DNA from: an uncultured Ruminococcus sp.
GTDB taxonomy: Bacteria > Bacillota > Clostridia > Oscillospirales > Acutalibacteraceae
NCBI GenBank assembly: GCA_934476515.1
Contig: CAKSNZ010000004.1
Coordinates: 59,997 to 123,996 of the forward strand
Direction of reading: 5' to 3'
Length of the DNA stretch: 64,000 nt
Under the pieces are notes generated by a model. It did not search any database and was not told the DNA's origin. It saw nothing but the letters and a program-made list of their open reading frames with translations. Position 1 is the stretch's first letter, and each line of letters begins with the position of its first letter. The position numbers and the translations under genes were made by a program. Positions 54,397-63,572 of the stretch are shown here, piece by piece.

Positions 54397-55349
54397 TACT
54401 TTTTACCTCCCTTTGATACAGGCTTTGATGTTAACTTTAGGTATGCTTCTTCAAGACTCATACCACCCTCATTCATAGTAAGGATAACTGACTTGTTGTT
54501 AACCATAGCATTGAAAACACCTTTTCTAATGTCAACACCACTTTCATGTTCAATGTTGTATACATTAGTGTTTTCTGCACTTTGTCTTTCAACAGTAATT
54601 TTCTGTACACCATGAACATTCTTTAAAGCAGTTGTAACGGAAGTTACTGTGCCTTCAGCTTCAAGAGTAAGTGTTGACTTACCTGTAATAGCCTTTGAAA
54701 GTTCTGATGTCTTAGTATCAGCAACAACCTGTCCCTGATTGATAACAACGATTCTGTCACAGATTGCTGAAACCTCTGAAAGAATATGTGAAGAAAAGAT
54801 AACTGTGTGTTTCTTTCCTAAGCCTCTGATTAAACTTCTGAATTCTCTAATCTGTGAAGGGTCAAGACCAACGGTAGGTTCATCAAGAATAAGTACAGGT
54901 GGGTTGCCAAGTAATGCTTGAGCAAGACCTACTCTCTGACGATAACCTTTTGATAGGTTACGGATAATTCTTGACTGATGGTCAGTTAACTTAGTAACTG
55001 CAAGAACTTCATCAATGTGAGCCTTCTTAGGAAGTTTTACTTTCTTAACAGAGAACATAAACTCCAAATATTTTCTAACTGTCATATCCATATAAAGTGG
55101 TGGCAGTTCCGGAAGATAACCAATCTGGGACTTTGCACCCTTTGGATCTTTCAAAATTTCTGAATCATTTATGGTTACTGTGCCACTTGTAGAAGAAATG
55201 TACCCTGTGATAATATTCATAGTTGTACTTTTACCGGCACCGTTTGGACCAAGAAAGCCTAGTATCTCACCATCATTAACAGTAAAACTAATGTCGTTTA
55301 CTGCCTTGATGTCGCCATACTGCTTTACAAGGTTTTTTATTTCAACCAT
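54396..55349 (-). CDS. ABC transporter ATP-binding protein (GldA-like)
   Basis: The ATPase of the complex, 317 residues. Walker A is GPNGAGKSTTMN (about residue 34), the Q-loop is QIGYLPELPPLYMDMTVRKYLEF, the signature is LSKGYRQRVGLAQAL, Walker B is PPVLILDEPTVGLDP, and the switch is SSHILSEV. A ~90-residue C-terminal extension follows. It is the first gene of a four-gene operon (ATPase, permease, GldG-like, DUF4340). AAGGAG precedes the ATG. Confidence 0.95.
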   Translation of the reverse strand: MVEIKNLVKQYGDIKAVNDISFTVNDGEILGFLGPNGAGKSTTMNIITGYISSTSGTVTINDSEILKDPKGAKSQIGYLPELPPLYMDMTVRKYLEFMFSVKKVKLPKKAHIDEVLAVTKLTDHQSRIIRNLSKGYRQRVGLAQALLGNPPVLILDEPTVGLDPSQIREFRSLIRGLGKKHTVIFSSHILSEVSAICDRIVVINQGQVVADTKTSELSKAITGKSTLTLEAEGTVTSVTTALKNVHGVQKITVERQSAENTNVYNIEHESGVDIRKGVFNAMVNNKSVILTMNEGGMSLEEAYLKLTSKPVSKGGKK

Positions 55350-55738
55350 ATTTTCAACTCCTTTTTCCTTTTAGTAAACTAGATTAATTTCCATAATAAT
55401 TCTAACAGATTATTAGTTTTTTTCAACAAATCAACTCCAAATGTCACTTTTTATTCATAAAGTTTCAATTAACTGTCACAATATAAAAAATTCTCTTGTG
55501 AAATATAACAAAACCTTTTGAAAGATTTTATTGAATGTGACAATGTGTGACAATGAATTTATTTTAAACTAACTTATATAGTGTTTATTTATTATTTCAA
55601 TCCGTATTATTATACCATTAAGTCAAGCTTTCTTCAACAAGGGTAGTATAAATAATAGAAAAACAGAGATACTTAATATAAATAAGGTATGGGCAACATT
55701 GTTTGCCTGTTTAATAGTATAAAGAAAAGAGTGATAGT
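55350..55738. other. Divergent intergenic region with GTGACA repeats
   Basis: About 390 bases between the ABC operon and spoVAE. Two direct copies of GTGACAAT at 55538 and 55548 and two inverted TGTCAC copies near 55441 and 55474 suggest regulator sites. At 55687-55713 a degenerate relative of repeat module Y's first hairpin (GGGCAACATTGTTTGCC) is visible. No gene was found. Confidence 0.45.
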
Positions 55739-56095
55739 ATGGATTACCTAAAAGCATTTGTTGTTGGTGGACTTATTTGTGTTGTTGGTCAAATATTAAT
55801 TGACAAAACAAAATTAACACCGGCTAGAATTTTAACTTCCTTTGTTGTAATCGGTGTACTTCTAGGTGCAGTAGGACTATACAAGCCTTTAGTTGACTTT
55901 GCCGGTAGTGGTGCTACAGTACCTTTGTCCGGTTTTGGGTACAATTTATACAAAGGTGTTAAGGAAGCAATCAGCGAAGACGGATGGCTTGGAATATTCA
56001 CAGGTGGTGCTACTGCATCTGCCGGAGGAATAGCCGGTGCTATATTTTTCGGTTTTTTGGCAGGATTACTGGGAAAACCACAGGAAAAATCCTAG
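55739..56095 (+). CDS. spoVAE: Stage V sporulation protein AE homologue
   Basis: A 118-residue membrane protein of the SpoVA family (SpoVAEb type): MDYLKAFVVGGLICVVGQILID, TPARILTSFVVIGVLLGAVGLYKPLVDFAG and the conserved GATVPLSGFGYNLYKG, then a Gly/Ala-rich ending. In spore formers SpoVAC, SpoVAD and SpoVAEb move dipicolinic acid into the spore. Here the neighbours SpoVAC and SpoVAD are absent from the window; the gene stands alone with its own promoter region and a downstream hairpin. Confidence 0.92.
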   Translation: MDYLKAFVVGGLICVVGQILIDKTKLTPARILTSFVVIGVLLGAVGLYKPLVDFAGSGATVPLSGFGYNLYKGVKEAISEDGWLGIFTGGATASAGGIAGAIFFGFLAGLLGKPQEKS

Positions 56096-56113
56096 GAAAA
56101 TATAGATAAACAC

Positions 56114-56142
56114 TTGATTTTTCCTATATTATATGCTATTAT
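56114..56142 (+). promoter_or_regulatory. Promoter of the rimP-nusA-infB operon
   Basis: TTGATT (56114-56119), 17 bases, TATTAT (56137-56142), about 75 bases upstream of rimP. Confidence 0.65.
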
Positions 56143-56166
56143 TTAATAGTTAAATATCCTAATGGT

Positions 56167-56196
56167 AAAGGAGTGGTCAGTACGACCGCTCCTTTG
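56167..56196 (+). terminator. Hairpin in the rimP leader
   Basis: AAAGGAGTGGTC/GACCGCTCCTTT, a 12-bp stem with one G-T pair and a 5-base loop. It lies downstream of the predicted rimP promoter, so it would form in the operon's own 5' leader. It could be a partial terminator for spoVAE or an attenuator-like element; only a short T-run follows. Confidence 0.6.
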
Positions 56197-56217
56197 TTAT
56201 TATAAAGAGGTGATAAA

Positions 56218-56700
56218 ATGGCAAACAAAAAAGGTAACAATACTGCCGGAATGGTATGGGAAATTGCAGAACCTATTGCAAAGGATTTAGGGCTACAACT
56301 TTGGGATGTTCGCTATGTTAAAGAAGGTGCACAGTGGTATCTTAGAGTAATCATTGACAAAGAAGATGGTGTAGGCATTGACGATTGTGAGAAAATGTCC
56401 AGAGCCTTAGACGCTCCTCTTGATGAAAAAGAGATTGGTCAGAACCAGTACATTCTGGAGGTTAGTTCTCCCGGTATTGAGAGAGAGCTTGTTCGTGAGG
56501 AACATTTTGACCAATTTATCGGTGCTGATGTAATGGTTAAGATGATTAGACCTATTGAGGGTATCGGTAAGGAATTTAAGGGTAAGCTTAAATCTGCCGA
56601 TAAACAGACTGTTACAATTACAGACCACAGTGATGAAAACGAAATTACTATTAATAAGAAAGATACAGTTTATATTAAACTGGATGACTTTGATTTTTAA
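56218..56700 (+). CDS. rimP: Ribosome maturation factor RimP
   Basis: Assists 30S subunit assembly. The 160 residues show the family motifs LGLQLWDVRYVKEGAQWYLRVIID, GIDDCEKMSRALDAPLDE and the YILEVSSPGIERELVREEHF region, followed by a C-terminal SH3-like domain (VMVKMIRPIEGIGKEFKGKL). It is the first gene of the conserved rimP-nusA-rnpM-ylxQ-infB-rbfA-nrnA-truB operon, 21 bases before nusA. Confidence 0.95.
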   Translation: MANKKGNNTAGMVWEIAEPIAKDLGLQLWDVRYVKEGAQWYLRVIIDKEDGVGIDDCEKMSRALDAPLDEKEIGQNQYILEVSSPGIERELVREEHFDQFIGADVMVKMIRPIEGIGKEFKGKLKSADKQTVTITDHSDENEITINKKDTVYIKLDDFDF

Positions 56701-56721
56701 AAGAAAGGATTTGATTTTGGA

Positions 56722-57942
56722 ATGAATAATAAGGCATTATTTGAGGCATTAAGATCTCTAGAACAAGAAAAAGGCATTTCTATGGATGCTATGATTACAC
56801 AAATTTCTAAAGCTATTGTTATTGCTTGTAAGAATAACTACGGTGGCAATGATGATGTTGAAATCTCTATGGTACCTGAAAAGAATAGCTTTGATGTTAA
56901 GCTAAACAAAGAAGTAGTTGAAGAGGTATTTGACCCTGACTATGAAATTTCTCTTGAAGATGCTCAGAAAATTAAGAAGTCAGCTACTATCGGTGACAAG
57001 GTTGCAATTTCACTTGACCCTAAGAACCTAGGCAGAATTGCAGTACAGACTGCTCGTTCAGTTATCCGTCAGGGTATTCGTGATGGTGAAAAGGGTCAGA
57101 TGCTTGCTGAATTCCAGTCAAAGCAACAGGAAATTGTTACTGCTAAGGTTGAGAGAATTGACCCTGTTTCCGGTGGTATTACAATCAGAATCGGTAAAGC
57201 AGAAGCAGTTCTACCTAAGTCAGAACAGATTGGTGACGAAACATTCAAGGAAGGTGACCTAATTAAGGTTTATATCGTTGATGTCAGAACAACAGACAGA
57301 GGTCCTAGAGCATTTATCTCAAGAACTCACCCTGACTTTGTTAAGAGATTATTTGAAACAGAAGTTCCTGAAATTTTTGATGGTGTTGTAGAAATTAAGT
57401 CAGTTTCAAGAGAAGCAGGTTCCAGAACAAAGATGGCAGTTTATAGCAATGACAAGACTATTGATGCAGTTGGTTCTTGTATCGGTGCTAAAGGTGCCAG
57501 AGTTAACACTATTGTTGAAGAACTTGGTGGAGAAAAGATTGATATTGTAGAATGGTCAGAAGACCCTGCAAAGTTTATTGCAGCTTCCCTATCTCCTGCA
57601 ACTGTTATTAAGGTTGTTATTGAAGACCTTGAAGGTAAATCTTGCAGAGTTACTGTTCCTGACAACCAGCTTTCACTTGCTATCGGTAACAAGGGTCAGA
57701 ACGCAAGACTTGCAGCTAAACTAACAGGCTGGAAGATTGATATTCGTCCTGAAAGCGGTTTCTTCGGTGAAGATGAAGAAGCTGAAGACGAAGTTCTAGT
57801 TGACAATGCTGAAGATACAACACAGGAAGAAGTAGAAAACATTACAACTGAAACTGAAGAAGCAGAAGAAAATGCAACAGAAGAGCCAATCGTTGAAGAT
57901 ACAGCAGTTGAAGAATCAACAGAAGAAGTACCGACTGTTTAA
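56722..57942 (+). CDS. nusA: Transcription termination/antitermination protein NusA
   Basis: Binds RNA polymerase and nascent RNA to modulate pausing, termination and antitermination. The 406 residues have the N-terminal polymerase-binding domain (about 1-130), an S1 domain (GDLIKVYIVDVRTTDRGPR region) and two KH domains with GSCIGAKGARVNTIVEELGGEKIDIVEWS and LAIGNKGQNARLAAKLTGWKIDI. A Glu-rich tail of ~60 residues follows, longer than in B. subtilis NusA. Confidence 0.96.
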   Translation: MNNKALFEALRSLEQEKGISMDAMITQISKAIVIACKNNYGGNDDVEISMVPEKNSFDVKLNKEVVEEVFDPDYEISLEDAQKIKKSATIGDKVAISLDPKNLGRIAVQTARSVIRQGIRDGEKGQMLAEFQSKQQEIVTAKVERIDPVSGGITIRIGKAEAVLPKSEQIGDETFKEGDLIKVYIVDVRTTDRGPRAFISRTHPDFVKRLFETEVPEIFDGVVEIKSVSREAGSRTKMAVYSNDKTIDAVGSCIGAKGARVNTIVEELGGEKIDIVEWSEDPAKFIAASLSPATVIKVVIEDLEGKSCRVTVPDNQLSLAIGNKGQNARLAAKLTGWKIDIRPESGFFGEDEEAEDEVLVDNAEDTTQEEVENITTETEEAEENATEEPIVEDTAVEESTEEVPTV

Positions 57943-58031
57943 ATGAATGTTGACAGTTTTATTGATAACATTTTATGAACAGATAACGAGGAATAATTTA
58001 TTCTTGTAATATAATGAAAGGAGGAATTACT

Positions 58032-58331
58032 GTGAAAACAAAGAAAGTTCCAATGAGAAAATGTTCCGGTTGTGGAAATATGTTTCCAAAGAAAGAACTG
58101 GTTAGGGTTGTAAAAGCCCCTGACAAAAAAGACAGTGACGGTAATATAATAGAAAAGGGTGAAGTTTCTCTTGACCTTACTTCTAAGAAATCCGGAAGAG
58201 GTGCTTATGTCTGCAAAAATGTTCAGTGCCTACAAAAAGCCAGAAAGACTAAGAGGATTGACCGTTCATTAGATACAGTCATTCCTTCAGAAATTTATGA
58301 CCAGATGGAAAAGGAAATTGCCGATGAATGA
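58032..58331 (+). CDS. rnpM: RNase P modulator RnpM (YlxR)
   Basis: Small RNA-binding protein of the YlxR/DUF448 family, shown in B. subtilis to modulate RNase P. The 99 residues carry the family motif PMRKCSGCGNMFPKKELVRVV, with a CxxC pair, and GRGAYVCKNVQCLQKA. The start is GTG at 58032, with AAAGGAGGAATTACT upstream; the ATG at 58014 overlaps that site. The end overlaps ylxQ. Confidence 0.9.
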   Translation: MKTKKVPMRKCSGCGNMFPKKELVRVVKAPDKKDSDGNIIEKGEVSLDLTSKKSGRGAYVCKNVQCLQKARKTKRIDRSLDTVIPSEIYDQMEKEIADE

Positions 58332-58644
58332 CAGATTACTTTCTATCTTGGGCTTATGCAGACGAGCAGGTAAAATTGTAATTGGTACAGACCCGGTTAT
58401 TGAGTCTGTTACAACCGGAAAATCCTTTATTGTCCTTATGACAAAGGATTTTTCAGCCAACAGTAAGAAAAACATCCTGAAAGCCTCTAACAACAGTTCA
58501 GTTAAGACTTTCGTTATTAACAGAACTAAGGATGAGTTAGGTATGGCAATTGGCAAGTATTGTGCTGTTGTCAGCATAACAGACAGAGGTTTTTCTGATA
58601 AAATTCAAGAGTTAATCTTGAAAGAGCAAGAACAGGAGGAATGA
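58324..58644 (+). CDS. ylxQ: YlxQ, L7Ae-type RNA-binding protein
   Basis: A 106-residue relative of ribosomal protein L7Ae, thought to bind K-turn RNA. It starts [23 protein letters not shown] and shows the core [24 protein letters not shown] 58324 overlaps the rnpM stop by 8 bases and has AAGGA upstream. It lies 4 bases before infB. Confidence 0.88.
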   Translation: MNDRLLSILGLCRRAGKIVIGTDPVIESVTTGKSFIVLMTKDFSANSKKNILKASNNSSVKTFVINRTKDELGMAIGKYCAVVSITDRGFSDKIQELILKEQEQEE

Positions 58645-58648
58645 AACT

Positions 58649-60976
58649 ATGATGATTAAATATAAGGTTAATGAGGTTGCTAAGGACCTTGGCGTTAACA
58701 GTAAGAAAGTTATCGAAGTGCTTGATAAGTATTGTGGCGTACAGAAGAAAACTACAACTACTCTGGAAGAAAATGAGCTAAATGTTGTTTTCGATTACTT
58801 TACTCAGGACAAAAATCTTGATAACTTAGATGCTTACTATGCAAAGAGAAACGCAGGTATTGAAGAAGTAGAAAAGAAGAAAGACGAAGAAAAGAAAAAG
58901 AGAAAAGAAGAACATAAACGCCAAAAAGCAGAACAAGCTAAAAAACAGGGCAAAGCTCCTGCACAACAAGAGAAAGAACATCAGGCTCCCAGAAGAAAAG
59001 AAAGCCGTGTTATTGATACATCAGCAGTTGTTGTTAATGTTGATAAGTACAACGAAAAGTACGACAATATGGCTGACTCTAAGATGAACAGAAGTGACAG
59101 AAACAAAAGTCAGGTTAAAAAGCAGAAGATTAACCAGCGTTCACAGCAGAGAAAGAAAAGACAAGGTAAGAGAGAAACAGAACAGGAAAGACTAAAGAGA
59201 ATTGCAGCAGAAAGAAAGGCAAAGCCTATCACTGTTCAGATTCCTGAGGAAATTGTTGTTCAGGAACTTGCTTCTCGTCTAAAGGCTACTGTTGCAGAAG
59301 TTGTAAAGAAAGCATTCTTAATGGGTACAATGGTTACTGCTACAGATACTATTGACTTTGATACTGCTTCTCTAATTGCTATGGAATTCCATGCAAAGGT
59401 AGAGAAAGAAGTTGTTGTTACAATCGAAGAACAGATTATTGATGATACAGAAGATGATGATGCAAATCTAGTACCAAGAGCTCCGGTTGTTGTTGTTATG
59501 GGTCATGTTGACCATGGTAAAACATCTATCCTTGATGTTATCCGTCATGCAAATGTTACATCCTCTGAAGCCGGTGGTATTACTCAGCATATCGGTGCTT
59601 ACAGAGTTCAGGTTAACGGCAAGGATATTACATTCCTAGATACTCCGGGTCATGAAGCATTTACAACAATGCGTGCAAGAGGTGCAATGGCTACAGATAT
59701 TGCTATTCTTGTTGTTGCTGCTGATGATGGTATTATGCCACAGACAGTAGAAGCTATTAACCACGCTAAGGCTGCCGGTGTTTCTGTTGTTGTTGCTATT
59801 AACAAGATGGATAAACCGGGTGCTAACCCAGAAAATGTAAAACAACAGCTAACTGAATATGAACTTGTACCTGAAGAATGGGGTGGTGATACACCTTGTA
59901 TTCCTGTTTCTGCAAAGACTAAGGAAGGTATCCCTGATTTACTTGAAATGGTACTTCTAATTGCTGAAATGAAGGAACTAAAGGCTAACCCTGACCGTCA
60001 GGCTAAGGGTTGCGTTATTGAAGCAAGACTTGATAAGGGTAGAGGTCCAATCGCTACAATGCTTGTACAGAACGGTACACTTCACCAAGGTGATATTGTT
60101 GTTGCCGGTACTGCAGTTGGTAGAGTTAGAGCAATGACTAACGATAGAGGCAGAAAAGTTAAGGAAGCCGGTCCATCAGTTCCAGTTGAAATTACAGGTC
60201 TTGATGAAGTTCCACAGGGTGGCGACATTTTCAATGCCGTTTCTGATGAAAGACTTGCTCGTCAGCTTGTTGAACAGAGAAAAGCTAAGGCTAAGGAAGA
60301 ACTATTTAATTCAAGAACTAAGGTTACACTTGATAACCTATTTGACCAGATGAAACAGGGCGAAATGAAAGAACTTCAGATTATTGTTAAGGCTGATGTT
60401 CAGGGTTCTGTTGAAGCAGTTAGACAGTCACTTGAAAAGCTATCTAATGATGAAGTAAGAGTTAATGTTATCCACGGTGGTGTTGGTGCTATTAACGAAA
60501 GTGATGTTATGCTTGCTAATGCAAGTAATGCAATCATTGTTGGCTTTAATGTTAGACCTGATGCTACTGCAGTAGCAAATGCTGAGAGAGAATCTGTAGA
60601 TATTCGTCTATATAGCATTATTTATAACTGTATTGAAGAAATTGAATCAGCTATGAAGGGTATGCTTGCTCCTAAGACAAGAGAAGTTGTAATCGGTAAT
60701 GCTGAAATCCGTAACATTATCAGAATCAAGAGTGTTGGTGTTGTTGCCGGTTCATATGTTAAGAACGGTACTATCAAGAGAAATGCTCAGGTTAGAGTTA
60801 TTCGTGACGGTGTTGTTATTGCTGATGATACAATCGCTTCACTACAGAGATTTAAGGATGCAGTTAAGGAAGTAAACGAAGGTTATGAATGTGGTATTTG
60901 CCTAGAAAAATATAACGACCTTCGTGAAGGTGATATTTTTGAAGTGTATGAAATTCAGGAGTATCGTGAAGACTAA
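58649..60976 (+). CDS. infB: Translation initiation factor IF-2
   Basis: GTPase that places initiator tRNA on the 30S subunit. The 775 residues comprise a short N-terminal domain ([22 protein letters not shown]), a Lys/Glu/Gln-rich linker (about 75-190), and the G domain with [16 protein letters not shown] (G1), [10 protein letters not shown] (G2), DTPGHEAF (G3), NKMDKPG (G4) and SAKTKEG (G5). Domains II to IV follow, ending [20 protein letters not shown] precedes the ATG pair. Confidence 0.98.
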   Translation: MMIKYKVNEVAKDLGVNSKKVIEVLDKYCGVQKKTTTTLEENELNVVFDYFTQDKNLDNLDAYYAKRNAGIEEVEKKKDEEKKKRKEEHKRQKAEQAKKQGKAPAQQEKEHQAPRRKESRVIDTSAVVVNVDKYNEKYDNMADSKMNRSDRNKSQVKKQKINQRSQQRKKRQGKRETEQERLKRIAAERKAKPITVQIPEEIVVQELASRLKATVAEVVKKAFLMGTMVTATDTIDFDTASLIAMEFHAKVEKEVVVTIEEQIIDDTEDDDANLVPRAPVVVVMGHVDHGKTSILDVIRHANVTSSEAGGITQHIGAYRVQVNGKDITFLDTPGHEAFTTMRARGAMATDIAILVVAADDGIMPQTVEAINHAKAAGVSVVVAINKMDKPGANPENVKQQLTEYELVPEEWGGDTPCIPVSAKTKEGIPDLLEMVLLIAEMKELKANPDRQAKGCVIEARLDKGRGPIATMLVQNGTLHQGDIVVAGTAVGRVRAMTNDRGRKVKEAGPSVPVEITGLDEVPQGGDIFNAVSDERLARQLVEQRKAKAKEELFNSRTKVTLDNLFDQMKQGEMKELQIIVKADVQGSVEAVRQSLEKLSNDEVRVNVIHGGVGAINESDVMLANASNAIIVGFNVRPDATAVANAERESVDIRLYSIIYNCIEEIESAMKGMLAPKTREVVIGNAEIRNIIRIKSVGVVAGSYVKNGTIKRNAQVRVIRDGVVIADDTIASLQRFKDAVKEVNEGYECGICLEKYNDLREGDIFEVYEIQEYRED

Positions 60977-61006
60977 TAACAGTCTATTGTAAAAGAGGAA
61001 ATTAAT

Positions 61007-61378
61007 ATGTCAGGACACAGAATTGATAGAACAACTGAAGATATTAAAAGAGAACTAACTGATATTTTTAAGTCAGTAAAAGACCCTAGAGTTGCCGATT
61101 GCTTTATTTCTATTATCAGAGTTGAGGTTACTAATGACCTTAGCTATTGCACAGTATATTTCAGTGTAATCGAAGGTATGGAAAGAGCAAAGGAAGCACT
61201 AAAGGGACTGAAATCTGCTACAGGTTATATCAGAAGAGAACTTGGTCACAGACTTCATTTGCGTCATACTCCGGAGCTTATCTTTAAGCCTACCGATAGT
61301 ATTGAATACAGTGCTAACATTAGCCGTATTCTAAATGACCTTGATATTAAAGAAGATGAGGACCAAGATGAAGCTTGA
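61007..61378 (+). CDS. rbfA: Ribosome-binding factor A
   Basis: 30S maturation factor that acts on the 5' helix of 16S rRNA. The 123 residues form a KH-like fold with RTTEDIKRELTDIFKSVKDPRV and the TGYIRRELGHRLHLRHTPELIF motif, then an acidic tail. It overlaps nrnA by 11 bases and belongs to the rimP operon. Confidence 0.95.
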   Translation: MSGHRIDRTTEDIKRELTDIFKSVKDPRVADCFISIIRVEVTNDLSYCTVYFSVIEGMERAKEALKGLKSATGYIRRELGHRLHLRHTPELIFKPTDSIEYSANISRILNDLDIKEDEDQDEA

Positions 61379-62309
61379 TAATGTAGCTAAAATTTTACAA
61401 GAAAAAAATAATATTGAAATTTTAACTCACCATTATCCTGATGGAGATACCCTAGGTTCTGCTTATGGTCTTTGTAAGGCTTTACAAGATATAGGCAAAA
61501 ATGCAAGGGTAATCCTTAGTGGTAAGGCTGCTACAAAGTTTGATTATCTAAAAAATGGAGTAAAGGAAAATTCCTTTACTCCGGATTTTATTATGTCTGT
61601 TGATGTAGCAGCACCACAGCTTTTAGGGGATAATGAGGAAAGTTATAGCAACAAAATTCAGTTATGTATTGACCACCATGGCAGTAATTCTTTAGGTGTA
61701 GAGGATAGTTATATTGATGCTACAGCAGCATCTACTTGTGAAATTATCTTTGACCTAATCACCCTAATGAATGTGAAGATTACTAAAGAAATTGCAAACT
61801 GCCTTTATACAGGTGTCAGTACAGACACAGGTTGCTTTATGTACACAAATACCACTGCAAAAACTCATATGATTGCAGCAAAACTAATTGAATGTGGTGC
61901 TGATTTTGCAGTTATCAACAGAGCAATGTTTGAAACCAAAACAAAGCAGAAACTTGCCCTTGAAAGAATGGTTTATGACACACTGGATTATTACTATGAC
62001 GGCAAACTAGCTATTATTTACACCACCCTTGCAATGCAAGATAAACTAAATTTAGGTGATGACCAAATGGAAGGCTTGGCATCAATTCCCAGACAGATTG
62101 ACGGTGTAAAGATGGGCATTACTATTAGAGAAAAGCAGGACAATGTATTTAAAATTTCTGTTAGAACTAATGGTGATACCGATGCTTGTGAATTTTGCAA
62201 AAAGTTCGGTGGTGGTGGCCATAAGGCTGCCTCAGGTTGTGCAATTAACGGTACACTTGAAAGTGTTAAGCAACAGCTTATTGATGCAGCGAAAGAGATA
62301 CTACAATGA
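61368..62309 (+). CDS. nrnA: Bifunctional oligoribonuclease/PAP phosphatase NrnA
   Basis: DHH/DHHA1 phosphoesterase that degrades nano-RNA and dephosphorylates pAp. The 313 residues contain HHYPDGDTLGSAYGL, VDVAAPQLL, DHHGSNSLGV and the TGVSTDTGCFMYTNT motif. The C-terminal DHHA1 motif is FGGGGHKAASGCAING. ATG 61368 is chosen because it aligns with the family start and overlaps the rbfA stop; earlier in-frame starts lie deep in rbfA. The stop overlaps truB by 4 bases. Confidence 0.93.
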   Translation: MKLDNVAKILQEKNNIEILTHHYPDGDTLGSAYGLCKALQDIGKNARVILSGKAATKFDYLKNGVKENSFTPDFIMSVDVAAPQLLGDNEESYSNKIQLCIDHHGSNSLGVEDSYIDATAASTCEIIFDLITLMNVKITKEIANCLYTGVSTDTGCFMYTNTTAKTHMIAAKLIECGADFAVINRAMFETKTKQKLALERMVYDTLDYYYDGKLAIIYTTLAMQDKLNLGDDQMEGLASIPRQIDGVKMGITIREKQDNVFKISVRTNGDTDACEFCKKFGGGGHKAASGCAINGTLESVKQQLIDAAKEILQ

Positions 62310-63199
62310 ACGGTGTAATTGTAATAAACAAGCCAATGGACTTTACTTCATTTGATGTTGTGGCAGTAATGAGGAAAGCCCTTGGCATTAAGAAAATCGG
62401 TCATTTAGGTACACTTGACCCTAATGCAACAGGTGTACTTCCCTTAGTTGTGGGAAACGGCACTAAGGCTCAGGACTTAATTACCAATCACGATAAAGGC
62501 TATGTGGCTACTTTTCAGTTTGGAAAGAAAACCGATACTCTAGACATTTGGGGTAAGGTGCTAAAGAAAGAAAAAACTTCTTTCACTACAGAAGAAGTTA
62601 AGGAAAAGCTAAAAGAATTTCAAGGTGAAATTTATCAGCTACCACCTATGTACTCAGCTATTCAGATAAACGGTCAAAGACTTTATGACTTAGCAAGAGC
62701 AGGTAAAACTGTTGAAAGAGAAAAAAGAAAAGTAACAGTTTATTCCATAGAACTTCTTGACTTTGATGAAGAAAATCAAAGTGGTAAGTTGGAAATCAAG
62801 TGTAGTAAGGGTACATATATAAGGACAATTATTGATGACCTTGGTGAAAGTTTAGGTTCTTGTGCAGTTATGACTTCACTTGTTAGAACCGAGGCTTGTG
62901 GTTTTACCCTTGAAGATGCAATTGACTTGCAGAAAGCTAGAGAACTAGAGGATTTCACACCATACATTAAAAGTGTGGAAAGTCTGTTTATGAACTACGG
63001 TTATGTGAAAATTACAGAACCACAAGCAAGAAGATTTTCTAACGGTGGTGCATTGGATAAGAACAGAACTTACCTTGAAAAAATGCAACCTAAAGAGGAC
63101 ACAATCCTAAGAGTTAGAGATAATAAGAATCAGTTTATCGGCTTAGGCATCGTTAAAGGCAACGAACTAAAGATTTATAAACTTTTCAAAACAAATTAA
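62306..63199 (+). CDS. truB: tRNA pseudouridine(55) synthase
   Basis: Makes pseudouridine 55 in the T-loop of tRNAs. The 297 residues show MNGVIVINKPMDFTSFDVVA, the catalytic motif KIGHLGTLDPNATGVLPL (nucleophile Asp near residue 38), YQLPPMYSAIQINGQRLYDLAR and the CSKGTYIRTIIDDLGESLG motif, with a short PUA-like C-terminus. It starts with ATGA overlapping the nrnA stop and is the last gene of the operon before a possible terminator. Confidence 0.96.
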   Translation: MNGVIVINKPMDFTSFDVVAVMRKALGIKKIGHLGTLDPNATGVLPLVVGNGTKAQDLITNHDKGYVATFQFGKKTDTLDIWGKVLKKEKTSFTTEEVKEKLKEFQGEIYQLPPMYSAIQINGQRLYDLARAGKTVEREKRKVTVYSIELLDFDEENQSGKLEIKCSKGTYIRTIIDDLGESLGSCAVMTSLVRTEACGFTLEDAIDLQKARELEDFTPYIKSVESLFMNYGYVKITEPQARRFSNGGALDKNRTYLEKMQPKEDTILRVRDNKNQFIGLGIVKGNELKIYKLFKTN

Positions 63200-63202
63200 T
63201 TT

Positions 63203-63240
63203 TCCACATTTTGATAAGCTAATATGGAAAACTTTTATTT
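63203..63240 (+). terminator. Possible truB operon terminator
   Basis: TTTTCCACAT pairs (one mismatch) with ATATGGAAAA, followed by CTTTTATTTTAT. Confidence 0.55.
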
Positions 63241-63572
63241 TATAACTTACCCCTTATTTTTAGAAATTCCCTTTAGTAGAAAAGGCAACTAATAACTGTA
63301 TTTAGATTTATGTATGGTTAGTCAATATTTGCCTTACTATTTAAATGTATAAATTAATATGTGATTAAAAATTAACCGACTTTAGTGGCGATTACTACCT
63401 AAAGCCGGTTTTAATTTTTACTATATCAAATTTATCATTATGTTTTTAAATCATTTCATTTTAATTTCAACAAATTATAACCTTAACAATGAATTTATTT
63501 CTTCAATTTTGTCTGTCGGTTAAAGCGAATCAAATAATTTTTTTCATAATTTTACCTAAATTAATCATACAA
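63241..63572. other. Intergenic stretch with a terminator-like hairpin
   Basis: No gene was found. A stem formed by AAAATTAACCG-CTTTAG and CTAAAG-CGGTTTTAATTTT (63368-63420) ends in T-rich sequence. It could serve as a bidirectional terminator. Confidence 0.5.
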
